Shown here: positions 10,548 to 21,209 of the stretch, one piece after another | Numbering within the stretch: position 1 is the first letter of the stretch | Layout of the letters: every line of letters starts with the position of its first letter | Assembly (NCBI GenBank): GCA_029215795.1 | Contig: JARDYH010000004.1 | Location: 30,570,001 to 30,634,000 of the forward strand | Length of the DNA stretch: 64,000 nucleotides | Source: Anniella stebbinsi | Taxonomy: Eukaryota > Chordata > Lepidosauria > Squamata > Anniellidae | Reading direction: 5' to 3' | The notes under the pieces: generated by a model | What the model was told of the DNA's origin: nothing | Database searches by the model: none | What the model saw: the letters and a program-made list of their open reading frames with translations, nothing else | Translations under genes and position numbers: made by a program

Positions 10548-10584
10548 ATCTAGGACACCACTTGACTTAACATTATGTAAGTTT

Positions 10585-10975
10585 AGTGTCATAGAGCTCC
10601 TTCAGACGGGAAAATCACGTTTCCTTTCCATGGCTCTGCTTTCTGCTTCTCTTCTGCATTTGCAACATGCCGTAATTACATGAGGAAGACAGCAGCAACC
10701 ACGTGGCCCATACAATTCAATGGGACAGCACCATCTATTGGGTGTTTTATAGCACAACTTTGCCTGTACACAGCAGGAAAACCCGACAAATATCAGTATG
10801 TCTCAGAAGAGTTGGGTTTTCTGAAGTTTATTTTTTACCATTATAACCAGGGAATGGAGCAGGAGATGCGCAGGAGGCTGATGTTGTTGTCAAAATGATC
10901 TGGGAACATCCATAAGTGGCCAGTCATGGGCGTGCTATAAAACACTCATTTGAAGACGCTCATAGGAAGAAGTAT
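10585..10975 (+). mobile_element. unnamed MITE, copy 2
   Basis: The left end 'AGCTCCTTCAGACGGGAAAA' and right end 'CTATAAAACACTCATTTGAA' bracket the same body as 6774-7130 ('CCTGTACACAGCAGGAAA', 'CAGGAGGCTGATG'). Non-coding. Confidence 0.6.
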
Positions 10976-11152
10976 AGCTATGATATAATTGTTTTCCATG
11001 GGGAAGGTCATTCAGACTTATTTCTCTTCAGTAAACACACACACAAGATAATGATAGTTTGGATCCTCAGATTCTTCTGTTGGCGCACAAGACCAAGACC
11101 ACAAGAAAAAACCCCCAGATACATGAATGATCATCGGTAAGTCTGAAACCAG

Positions 11153-11186
<34 letters not shown>
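11153..11186. repeat. (AT)n microsatellite
   Basis: About 16 AT units at the 3' terminus of the minus-strand L2 copy. Confidence 0.95.
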
Positions 11187-11190
<4 letters not shown>

Positions 11191-13250
11191 ATTTTATTCC
11201 ATTTATATACCACCCCATAGCCAAAGCTCTCTGGGCGGTTTACAAAAATTTAAAACATTGAACAATTAAAACATCAATATACAAAATTTAAAAGCATAAA
11301 GCATAAAAACAAGTTAAATTTACAATATCCTTCTAGGTCAAAGCACAACAACAAAAACACAAAAACCCTCATCATATGCTGTTAAATGCCTGGGAGAAGA
11401 GGAAAGTCTTGACCTGGGGCCGAAAAGATAACAATGTTGGCGCCAGGCGAGCCTCGTCAGGGAGATCATTCCATAATTGGGGGGGCCACCACTGAAAAGG
11501 CCCTTTCCCTTGTTGCCACTCTCCATGCCTCCCTTGGAGTAGGCAACCGTAGGAGGACCTTCGATGTGGATCGTAGTGTACGGGTAGGTTCGTGTCGGGA
11601 GAGGCGTTCCATCAGGTATTGTGGTCCCAAGCCATGTAAGGCTTTATAGGTTAAAACCAGCACCTTGAATTGGGCTCAGAAACGTACAGGCAGCCAATTC
11701 AAGCGGGCCAGAGTAGGTCTTATATGCTCGAACCTTCTGGTTCCTGTTATCACTCTGGCCGCTGCATTTTGCACAAGCTGCAGCTTCCGAACTACCTTCA
11801 AAGACAGCCCCACATAGAGCGCATTGCAGTAATGTAACTTGGAGGTTACCAGAGCATAGAGAACTGAAGCCAGGTATCCCTGTCCAGATAGGAGCGTAGC
11901 TGGGCCACCAACCGAAGTTGGTAGAAGGCACTCCGTGCCACCGAGGTCACCTGAGCCTCAAGTGACTGAGATGGTTCTAGGAGAACCCCAAGCTACGAAC
12001 CCGCTCCTTCAGGGGGAGTGCAACCCCATCCAGAACAGGTTGAACACACTCCATCCGGTCAGCAGAACCACCCACTAACAGCATCTCAGTCTTGTCTGGA
12101 TTGAATTTCAGTTTGTTAGCCCTCATCCAGTCCATTGTCGCAGCCAAGCACTGGTTCAGCACATCCACAGCCTCACCTGTTGAAGAAGAGAAGGAGAAAT
12201 AGAGTTGTGTGTCATCAGCGTACTGATGACAACACACCCCAAAACTGTGGATGACCGCTCCCAACGGTTTCATGTAGATGTTGAACAGCATGGGGGACAA
12301 GACTGACCCCTGCGGAACCCCATACTGGAGAATCCACGGGGCCGAGCAATGTTCCCCAAGCACCACCTTCTGGAGCCGCCCCGCCAAGTAGGAGCGGAAC
12401 CACTGCAGTGCAGTGCCTCCTACTCCCAACTCAGCCAGTCGTCCCAGAAAGATACCATGGTCGATGGTATCGAAAGCCGCTGAAAGATCAAGGAAAATCA
12501 ACAGAGTTACACTCCCCCTGTCTTTCTCCTGACATAGGTCATCATACAGGGCGACCAAGGCTGTTTCCGTGCCAAAACCAGGCCTGAAGCCGGACTGAAA
12601 TGGATCCAGATAATCAGTTTCATCCAAGAGTGTCTGGAGCTGGCTCACAACCACTGGCCCAAGAACCTTGTCCAGGAATGGAACATTTGCCACTGGTCTA
12701 TAGTTATTAAGATTTTCGGGGTCTAGGGAAGATTTCTTCAGGAGTGGTCTCACTACCGCCTCCTTCAAGCAGCCTGGGACCATTCCCTCTCGTAGAGAGG
12801 CATTAATCACTTCCTTGGCCCAGCCAGCTGTTCCATCCCTGCTAGCTTTTATTAGCCAAGAGGGGCAAGGATCCAATACAGAGGTGGTTGCACGAACCTG
12901 TCCAAGCACCTTGTCAACATCCTCGAGCTGTATCAAGTGAAACTCATCCAAGAAAACAGGACAAGCCTGTGCTCTGGACACCTCACTAGATTTACCTGCT
13001 ATAACACTGGAGTTTAAGTCCTGGCGGATGCCAAAGATTTTATTCTGGAAGTGCCTAGCAAATTCAGTACAGCGGGCCTCAGATGGTTGTAGCACATTCT
13101 TGGGGCTGGCATGTAATAGCCCCCGGACAACTCTGAAAAGCTCCACTTGGTGGCAGATAGATGATTTGATGGTGGCAGCAAAGTATTGCTTTTTTGCCGC
13201 CCTCACTGCCCCTGAATATACCTTACTATAGGCACTTACCTATAGTATAG
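11187..13250 (-). mobile_element. L2-type LINE, long 5'-truncated copy
   Basis: Minus-strand L2 with the reverse-transcriptase region, C-terminal region and 3' UTR ending 'GGTATATAAATGGAATAAAA'. The 5' end is lost near 13250 at an AT repeat, so the endonuclease domain is absent. Coding is open for 409 codons and then shifts frame near 11976; the C-terminal part continues in other frames at 11644-11931 and 11466-11663. The closest relative in the window is the copy at 13630-15077. Confidence 0.9.
11977..13206 (-). pseudogene. L2 ORF2 reverse-transcriptase region (409 codons open)
   Basis: Reverse transcriptase of an L2-clade LINE, which copies its own RNA at a nicked chromosomal target. Visible motifs by residue: NNYRPVANVPFLDKVL (about 167-182), '[15 protein letters not shown]' (203-217), motif A 'LDLSAAFDTIDH' (239-250), '[16 protein letters not shown]' motif B (296-311), the catalytic YADD (329-332) within [13 protein letters not shown], and a 'NPDKTEMLLVGG' motif D region (369-380). 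All catalytic aspartates are present. The upstream endonuclease is missing and the frame breaks after residue 409, so the copy is dead. The nominal Met is internal. The long intact stretch suggests recent insertion. Confidence 0.93.

Positions 13251-13292
<42 letters not shown>
13251..13292. repeat. (TA)n microsatellite
   Basis: About 20 TA units at the 5' truncation point of the long L2 copy. Confidence 0.95.
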
Positions 13293-13295
<3 letters not shown>

Positions 13296-13424
13296 TGTGT
13301 GTGCATACAGCGCTTTAAAACAGAACTAGCTTTGATTTTTGTTTCAGTTCTTTTAGAGGTAATATCTCTACAGAAAATATGTTGTGAGTAAAAATCGCTT
13401 AATTCAAAACAAACCCCACATATT

Positions 13425-13515
13425 GGCAACTGGTTGGCCAGTGTGTCAGAAACAAGGATGTTGGGCTAGATAGGCCTTTGGTCTAATCCTGACGGGTTCT
13501 TCTTATGTTCTTAGA
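13425..13515 (+). mobile_element. CR1-lineage LINE 3' end
   Basis: 'CTGGTTGGCCAGTGTGTCAG', 'TTGGGCTAGATAGGCCTTTG' and the terminal 'CTTCTTATGTTCTTAG' match the recalled 3' end of this reptile family, which closes with repeated TTCTTATG-like octamers. Confidence 0.7.
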
Positions 13516-14142
13516 AACTTTTGCAAGCACACCATGATCTCTCAGCTTGGATTGAACTGCACACATGTTGTTTATCAGAAGTGCCATTCCAGCTTCTGGT
13601 TATAAGGTAGAACCTGTGCACAGCTTTATATACATTTATTTATTTATTTATTTATTTATTACATTTGTATACTGCCCCATAGCCGAAGCTCTCTGGGCGG
13701 TTTACATAGGATTAAAACAATTAAAAACAATATACAAAAATTAAAACAGCAAATATATACAACATACACACAATCTGTACATTTAAAACCTCCACAACAC
13801 CCCAAAAAGCTACAAAAAACAAAAACAAACCCAGGCTCCTCAGATGTTGCCAAATGCCTGAGAGAAGAGGAAAGTCTTGACCTGGCGCCAAAAAGATAAC
13901 AATGTTGGCGCCTGGCGGGCCTCGTCAGGGAGATTGTTCCACAATTGGGGGGCCACCACAGAGAAGGCCTTCTCTCTTGTTGCCGACCTCCGAGCTTCCC
14001 TCAGAGTAGGCACTCAGAGGAGGGCCTTAGATGTTGAATGTAGTGTTCGGGTAGGTTCATGTTGGGAAAGGCGTTCCATCAGGTATTGTGGTCCCAAGCC
14101 TTGTAAGGCTTTATAAGTTAAAACCAGCACCTTGAATCGGGC

Positions 14143-14418
14143 TCAGAAACATACAGGCAGCCAATGCAAGCGGGCCAGAGTAGGTCTTATATGCTCGAAA
14201 CTACTGGTTCTGGTTATCAATCTGGCCGCTGCATTTTGCACAAGCTGCAGCTTCCGAACTACCTTCAAAGGCAGCCCCACATAGAGTGCATTGCAGTAAT
14301 CTAACTTGGAGGTTACCAGAGCATGGACAACTGAAGCCAGGTTATCCCTGTCCAGATAGGGACGTAGCTGGGCCACCAAACGAAGTTGGTAGAAGGCACT
14401 CCGTGCCACTGAGGCCAC
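14143..14418 (-). pseudogene. L2 ORF2 C-terminal segment
   Basis: Contains 'ARSAFYQLRLVAQLRPYLD', 'LDYCNALYVGLPLKVVRK' and 'LARLHWLPVCF', the conserved region after the RT domain. It lies directly downstream (minus strand) of 14426-15064 and is split from it by a frameshift. Confidence 0.85.
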
Positions 14419-14425
14419 CTGCGCC

Positions 14426-15064
14426 TCAAGTGACAGAGATGGTTCTAGGAGAATCCCCCAAGCTACGAACCCGCTCTTTCAAGGGGAGTGCAACCCCATC
14501 CAGAATAGGTTGAAGACCTTCCATCTGGTCAGCGGAACCACCCACTAACAGCGTCTCAGTCTTGTCTGGATTGAGTTTCAGTTTGTTAGCCCTCATCCAG
14601 TCCATTGTCGCAGCCAGGCACTCGTTCAGCACATCCACAGCCTCACCTGATGAAGATGAAAAGGAGAAATAGAGCTGCGTGTCATCAGCGTACTGATGAC
14701 AACGCACTCCAAAACTCTGGATGTCCGCACTCAACGGTTTCATGTAGATGTTGAACAGCATGGGGGACAAGTCTGACCCCTGCGGAACCCCATACTGGAG
14801 AATCCACGGGGCCGAGCAATGTTCCCCAAGCACCACCTTCTGGAGCCGACCCGCCAAGTAGGAGCGGAACCACTGCAATGCAGTGCCTCCCACTCCCAAC
14901 TCAGCCAGTCGTCCCAGAAGGATACCATGGTCAATGGTATCGAAAGCCACTGAGAGATCAAGGAGAATCAACAGAGTCACACTCCTCCTGTTCTTCTCCC
15001 GACATAGGTCATCATACAGGGTGACCAAGGCTGTTTCCGTACCAAAACCAGGCCTGAAACCCAA
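14426..15064 (-). pseudogene. L2 ORF2 reverse-transcriptase fragment (212 codons open)
   Basis: Starts inside the RT finger region ([12 protein letters not shown]). It holds motif A '[12 protein letters not shown]' with Asp36, motif B '[11 protein letters not shown]' (GSV to GSD change relative to the 12-kb copy), YADD at about 125-128 and '[12 protein letters not shown]'. The N-terminal RT and endonuclease are lost by truncation and the C-terminus by frameshift, so it is non-functional. Confidence 0.92.
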
Positions 15065-15077
15065 CTTAAATGGATCT

Positions 15078-16160
15078 GGGAATGACTATTTGTAATGCCT
15101 TCTTGTGCGCCAGTAGTCATGTTTGCAAAATAATCTTTAATGGCCATTTTTGCCTTAGCTTGGTCTTCCAACCTTTCCTGTCCAGTGTCAGATTTCACCT
15201 TTAAATGGTAACATGTCCAGTCTAAAGGTCAAGGACAGCTTTTAGAACATAATGACAACACAATGGCTCTTTGGATAGTTGGGATTACTCTGAGTAAGCA
15301 AGGGGTGTGATGACAGCCTTGGCTTGTATCAAAACCAAGGCATAATCAATATCTTTTTATGATGAAGACGTGGTGATCAGAATTACTTATGGCTGCCAAC
15401 CAGCTAAAACATTTAAAAATCTTTGATATGATGACTTTAAAACTGATTAATCCATTCATTAAATTTAAGCGTGTGTGTGTTTGTCTGTGTGCATACTGTG
15501 TATCCTCAGAGAAAATGCTTTTTTGAAGATCCTGAAGCAAGGAAATAGAAGAAAACATATCTGAGGCCTAACAAACAAAAGCTACCATCTATTCTTACAA
15601 GAAAAGGCCACTTTTATTTTCTTTTTCAATACATTTAGGAATTCAGAATATAAAATATATCCCGTTACAGTAACAATTTCAAGACCATCAGTATTTTGGA
15701 AGATGCAGGATGATGATGACGATGATGAAGATGATTTTCAATTTATGAGTCTTCCTGTAGCTAAGCTCTAAGGGTGATACATAACAGAAACAAATACCAT
15801 AAAACCAACGATGAAAGACATTTAAATAATTTAAAAGTATTTAGAAGCAGCAACAATAATTTACAATAGTTCTAAAAGGAGAGGTAACTACTGTGCAGCT
15901 AAAACATGGAAAAGGGTGATTTAAAACACAGGTTTAAACATATCGCTAAAATAAAGTAAGCAGCAGTTAAATTTTTATTTTATTTTATTGCCACTGCTTT
16001 CAAATAAACTCTGTCAGATTCAATGATCCCTGGTCCTTATTGTATGACGATAAACCATAATAGTTCCACCTTGGCAGACAAACCTTCTACCAGTTTTGGA
16101 TACAAATTAGGTGGCAAAAGTCATAAAGTTTCTTGAAGTAGTTTACACTGCATGCTTACC
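15078..16160. other. unassigned; possible L2-type tail at 15705-15860
   Basis: No gene seen. A GAT-rich microsatellite at 15709-15735 is followed by 'TTTTCAATTTATGAGTCTTC', which resembles a worn minus-strand L2 tail. Confidence 0.35.
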
Positions 16161-16213
16161 TGCGTTCCTATTCATAAGCACCACTCTGTTCAGTGGGTTC
16201 ATTCCTAGGTAAC

Positions 16214-16941
16214 TAGGGCCATGTCTTGACAGCGGCACATTGGCACTGCCATCCCTCAACCCCCCACGTTTACGTTCCTTCGCATTGTTCCCATGCGAAA
16301 GAAAGAGCATGGGGGTTGTGATAGGAGGGGAGGGAGGAGCTGCTCTGCCATGCCACCAGATGGGCGCTGCTGCAGCTTGGCGCATCCCTCCCCGGTCCCC
16401 CCTTTACCTTACTCGTCAAGTGCGGCTGTTGTGACATGAGGGGAAGGGGGAGCCGGCTCCCCTATGTCCCGGCACGCCAGCGCCCTGTCTGTTTTTTTTT
16501 AAAAATATATATTATTGGTTTTGCATAGAGATGGCCCAGCGGCCAGTTGGCTTGCTCAGCCATCCCCTCCCACCTATCCGGGTGTGTTTGTTTTCTTTAA
16601 CTGTGCTGCTCTACGGGTCTGAGGAGGCACATAGCCAGCCCAGCGACCATTTGGCTTGCTGCACCGCCCCCTTCCATTGTTACTGCTGCTGGCGACCCAA
16701 TCAGGGTTCGCCAGTGCCCGGGGAAATGCCTCCAGTGCAATGCTGGAGGAGAGGGATGCACCAGAGATGTATGTCTGCCCCTCGCTGGTTTGAAAAAGTT
16801 GGGGTAAGTGCCCGACTTTTTAAAAGCAGGGCTTTGGGGGAATGCCTCAGGAGGGCTCTGCGATGGCATCATCATCATATAGATGACCTGCTGCCACTGT
16901 GGATCTACCCCGGGGCAAACCCCTCGTCAGGATGTACCCTA
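16214..16941. mobile_element. candidate GC-rich MITE inside a small palindromic repeat
   Basis: Ends TAGGGCCATGTCTTGAC and GTCAGGATGTACCCTA are imperfect inverted repeats. Flanking halves (ending 'TTCATTCCTAGGTAA' on the left; 'GGCATAGGATTGCAGCC' on the right) look like one small repeat (see 45881-45967) split by this insertion. Interior GC-rich with CpGs and a GGTAAGT at 16803. No 8-bp TSD is visible, so boundaries are tentative. Confidence 0.4.
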
Positions 16942-16959
16942 GGCATAGGATTGCAGCCT

Positions 16960-18834
16960 TAAAGTGTTTTTAAGTAGCTACACATACTGTGGAAAATTGA
17001 GTTGTTTCTCAACAAATGGTAGGGTTGAAAGCTGTCAAAGCCCGTACCTCACCTACCTACACAATACAGGCACTAGGTTTGTTCTACTCTAGCTATATGA
17101 ACTGCCTGCCTCATGTTGGTCTTGTAATTGCCACAATCTGTGGTGTGTACAGGCAGGAGGAGTCTTCCAGGGTGGAGGCATCTTATCACATGAACTGCAG
17201 GAAATGGGTGCCTACTGGATGTACATCAGTCCTAGTGCTGATTCCAGGTTTTTGATAGCTCTTGGGCAAGACACCTTCAATGACCTCCTTCCTCAGTGAG
17301 TTAACCTTCTCACTGCCATTGTCACCAACTGCTATTGCTCCTCTTCTTTCTCATCGTGGGTACCACTTTCTTGCTTGATAGGCAGAGAGCCAGGAAGCTA
17401 GTAGGCAGTGGCATCTACTGCTCCTCCTCCCTTCTCACTATCATTGTTGTCTGGGCCAAAGCAAGTATCCGGTGAGTAAATAGGTTGCAATGATGAAGAG
17501 AAGGAGAAAATCCAGGAGTGTATTTGCCAATGGGTCTTCAGCAGGTGCTGGCCCTGTCTGTCCCTCTTCAAAACCACAGATTGGAAGTAGTAGGGGCAGT
17601 GAGAAGGGGCAGAGAGGGAGGATTTGATTTAAGTCCCCCACAAAGAAAGACCAGCTCCAAGAGGAGACCATTTAATTTCATATGCACAGACATTAACAGG
17701 TTTCATGTATGCTGCTGAAAGCTGTTATCTGTCAAATGAGTCCCCCCCCCTTCCCTTGCTCGGGTTTAGCTAACATTTACAGTAAATCTCTTGCAGTGAC
17801 CATTAAATCTGAAGCTGCCTTGAGCGATAGTTTCAATGGGTGTGTTGACAGCCTGAGTGTTAATAATGATGCAAACACTAACCTGTTTATTGATTTGCTT
17901 TTTGTACCCTTCAACCTAACTCACTTCTCCTAGCTCTCAGAGGAGAAATCTTAGAATCAGTAATCAGGTGACAGCTCTGAGCCCCCTTTTTTGTTCCCAA
18001 CATTGTCATCCAACCCAAACTCCTGGAGATAAATTACAGGTGCCTTATTCTGTCTGTGCCAGCCACTCAATATACTGTTACTCAAAGTGAGATGTAATAT
18101 TTGTCACTGGTGCCAATAGACAGAGGGAGGGGTGGGGAGAGCACCACTACAGACATGAAAAGCTTTTAGTGTTTGACAAGAGATGCATAGGAGAGTTTTA
18201 AATTTAGCCCCTGCAATGAAGGCCATTGCCTATCCATTAAAGCAGCTTGTCACGGGATTGGAGAGGTGGGATCCGAGATCCAGACAGCTTTTAAGATGTT
18301 TGGGATCCAAATGGAATCACACATGGTCAATGGAAAGTGTTTGTCATTTTTCTTCTTTTTATCCAGTTGTTCTTTTTGTGAGATCCATCCCTCGAAGCAA
18401 AGTGTCAGGTTTTATGAGATGGGTTATAGAGCACAGGCCTTTCAGATGTATAAGAAGAAAGTTCAGCTCTACAATCATCCCAAGAGGTCAAGGATACTTT
18501 AGAATATGGCTGACCAACCTGTAGTATGGGCTGCCACCAGTGGTGCAGGCAGCAGAGGTTTCTGGGGTTCTTGGAAAGGATCAAGAAGACTTGGTTATGG
18601 CAAAGAAAGAGCCATACCTATATTCTTGCTTGCCTCTGCTCTTCTGTATTGCTACCTGTTCCTTGGTGGCAAAACTCTTCTAAGCATGGTGGGCTGCATA
18701 TGCTTGGAATTGACATGTGACACACGTGCCAAAGAAGTTGGCACCCAGTACCGTTTGGAAAGTTAGCTGCCCATTTTAAGATCAGCAAGGTTGGAACTTT
18801 CTAACAACCATTGCAATTTCAGCAGCACAGAACT
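16960..18834. other. unassigned, no gene seen
   Basis: No repeat family identified. Bases about 17765-17950 are AT-rich with enhancer-like TAATAATGATGCAAACAC, a weak conserved-element candidate. Open frames up to 113 codons (18183-18524) have no recognisable domain. Confidence 0.4.
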
Positions 18835-19160
18835 CTTTATAGAGAAACTTCTCCACCCTGGCAGCTCTTTCTGAACTCCCATGAGACCACCACATGACTT
18901 CTCCTGTAGGCATTCAGGAAGTGGTCCTGGGCTGAAGAAGCTTCTCTGCAAAGAAAACAAGGCTTTTAGAGCTTTAGAAAAATTCTGTCCTTCTTTGCAA
19001 CAACACAAAGCAAGATAAGAGTTTTTCCAAAGCTCCAAAAGTCACATTTATTCTTGTTTGCAGCAGCCTAGGAATCTTTGCAAAGAAACTTCTGCAGCCC
19101 GGCAGTTTTTCCTGAACACCTATAGGAGAGGGAGAGGTCTCACAGGAGTGCTGCCAAGGT
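18835..19160. repeat. diverged direct duplication, about 240-bp period
   Basis: 'AGAAACTTCTCCACCCTGGC' near 18843 recurs as 'AGAAACTTCTGCAGCCCGGC' near 19083, with the downstream 'CTGAACWCCYATRRGA' text also repeated. Origin unknown. Confidence 0.55.
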
Positions 19161-19199
19161 GGAGAAGCCTGTATGGAAAGAGTCTCATGCTGGGGCATT

Positions 19200-20073
19200 T
19201 TTTAAGTAAAAAATCTACCCCAAAATAGAAAGAAGATTCTTTAGCAGTAAATGGAAGAGTCTTGAAAATCGCTGACAGTGAAGTTGGAAGGATGTTAGGC
19301 TTGTGTCAAAACTTTCATAACAATCGGGGCAACCCTGTATTTTATATGAATATTTGAAAAATTGTGGTTCTAGTTTGACAGGTCTTTGACACTGACAGCT
19401 GTCAAATCAGAACCACGATTTTCAAATATTCATATAAAATACAGGGTTGCCCCGATTGTTATGAAATTTTTGACACATGCCTAACATCCTTCCAACTTCA
19501 CTGTCAGCAATTTTCAAGTCTCTCTTCCATTTACTCACAAGTAAATTGGGAAATGTTCCAAATTTACTTGCGAGTAAATGGAAGAGAGACTTGAAAATTG
19601 CTGACAGTGGAGATGGAAGGATGTTAGGCATGTGTGTTAAATTTCAGAACAATCCCTCCACCCCTGTATTTTATATGAATTTTTGAAAGATTGTGCAACT
19701 TTTTGACAGCTCTGAATGCACGTGGCTTAGCTGTCAGACAGACAGAGCTGTCAAAAGTTAAACGATCTTTCAAAAATTCATATAAAATACAGGGGTGGAG
19801 GGATTGTTCTGAAATTTAATACACATACTTAGGCATATCCCATAAGCACTGTGGGGCACTTTCAAGTCTCTAACTTAAAAAAATAGAAAAGTTATAGCAT
19901 TTAAATGGCGGTCTGATAATCCGATAAAATCCGATCATTATCGGTTTGATAATGATCGGATCCGATAATTTCGGAGGGATTTGTATTGTATCGTTATCAT
20001 TAATCGGATGTCCGATAACGCCATTATCATATCATTATCGGACATTGGAATGATACGATACATATCCCTACTT
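19200..20073. mobile_element. AT-rich chain-of-palindromes element, hAT-like right end
   Basis: Four arms alternate in orientation: about 19244-19380, its inverse 19390-19540, a direct copy 19563-19700 and its inverse 19740-19880. Shared arm text includes 'TAAATGGAAGAG', 'GATGGAAGGATGTTAGGC' and 'TGTATTTTATATGAAT'. Bases 19910-20060 are a dense array of GATAAT/CCGAT motifs and the sequence ends ATACATATCCCTA, like the TGCACATCCCTA ends at 22859 and 26312. A left terminus and TSD were not found, so it is probably truncated. Confidence 0.65.
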
Positions 20074-20074
20074 T

Positions 20075-20808
20075 TCATGGCACAGTCCTTGGAAATCCAA
20101 AGTACAAATAGAAGAGAATCCATGTTCAGAGTGCTTTCAAAGTCCCAAATGGTGATGGATCCAAACAGGGAGGGATTTGGGGCCATGAGTCAAAAGATGA
20201 TCCTAGCAAAGGCTACTCACATTTGCACCCACATTATAAAGGCCTGTTCAAAGCCACTCTACAGACATACCTGTGTCCAAACAGAGTGGCACTGCTCAGC
20301 CCACCAAGATGATGCTACAATCTGAGTGACTCATTCAACAAGGGCCTCCACCTTTCCAAAAACATACACTATCAGTTCCCAGAGAAGTCCAGCAGCTTCA
20401 AAGCCGAGACAAGGAGGGATGAGCAACTCCTGTGAGAACTGACAGAGACAAGCTTGAAGAAACATTCCAAGCTAGTTCTCATTAAATCTACTTACAACCC
20501 TGCAAGGCCTCTGGCCTTGCATGAGACCTATACCAGACACATTATTCCAAAGCCACCAGGCTCCACTATGAAGAAAGCCTTAAATTAATTTTCAGTCGTC
20601 TCATCTCCCTAGCCCTTGGACCTACCCTACTGAAACTTAGCAAGTTTCTTGCCTGTAGACATCTCTATGATGTCTATGTTCAAATTGCCCAAGAAACCAT
20701 GGGGGAGGAAGGGTAGGGGAAGCAATCATCCACTCCTCCTAAATTTGAAGACACCCCTTCCACATAAACCACCACACCTATCCTTCTGATACTTTGTAGT
20801 CTTCTTAC
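20075..20808. other. unassigned, no gene seen
   Basis: No repeat family or coding homology recognised. Confidence 0.4.
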
Positions 20809-20970
20809 TAGGGGTGTGCACGGACCCCCCGGATCGGATCGGGACCCGGATCGGGACCTCCAATTTTGTCCCGGACCGGTTCGGACAAAATCGGAGGCCC
20901 CCCGGACCGGATCGAGTCCGATCCCGACCCAAAAATCGTACATTTTTGGATCGGCCGCCATTTTTTTCCC

Positions 20971-21000
20971 CATAGACTTGCATTGCAATGCAAGTCTATG
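20971..21000. repeat. perfect 30-bp palindrome in element 1
   Basis: Arms CATAGACTTGCATTG and CAATGCAAGTCTATG are exact reverse complements. Flanking CCGCCATTTTTT and AAAAAATGGCGG extend it imperfectly. Element 2 has the matching hairpin at 24920-24962. Confidence 0.95.
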
Positions 21001-21209
21001 AGGAAAAAATGGCGGCGGGTGGGTAAGGGGGGGCCTAACTCCCTCCCCCCCCCCGGGGCCGTCCGCTGTGGACGGCCCCGGCAGGTAAACCCCCTCCCCC
21101 GCGCTCCCTACCCCCCCTGGGGCCGCCTGCTTCCATCCGCTGGCGCCCGCGGGCGCCAGCGGATAGAAGCGGACGGCTCCGGGGGGGGGGTAAGCCCCCT
21201 TCCCCGCCA

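Larger units (their letters stand above)
13630..15077 (-). mobile_element. L2-type LINE, second copy, 5'-truncated
   Basis: Same orientation and family as 11187-13250, and near-identical over most of its length by eye. The 3' tail is a TTTA array at 13630-13660 followed by the shared 'TATGGGGCAGTATACAAATG' (minus strand). The 5' end breaks at about 15077. A frame break near 14420 separates the RT part from the C-terminal part. Confidence 0.9.

Noticed and set aside
16531..16962. 143-codon open frame
   Set aside because: Lies in the GC-rich candidate MITE, is opposed by a 93-codon frame and has no domain.
19422..19686. Near-identical small proteins on opposite strands (69 codons each)
   Set aside because: They come from the arms of an inverted repeat, so similarity is structural, not evidence of coding.
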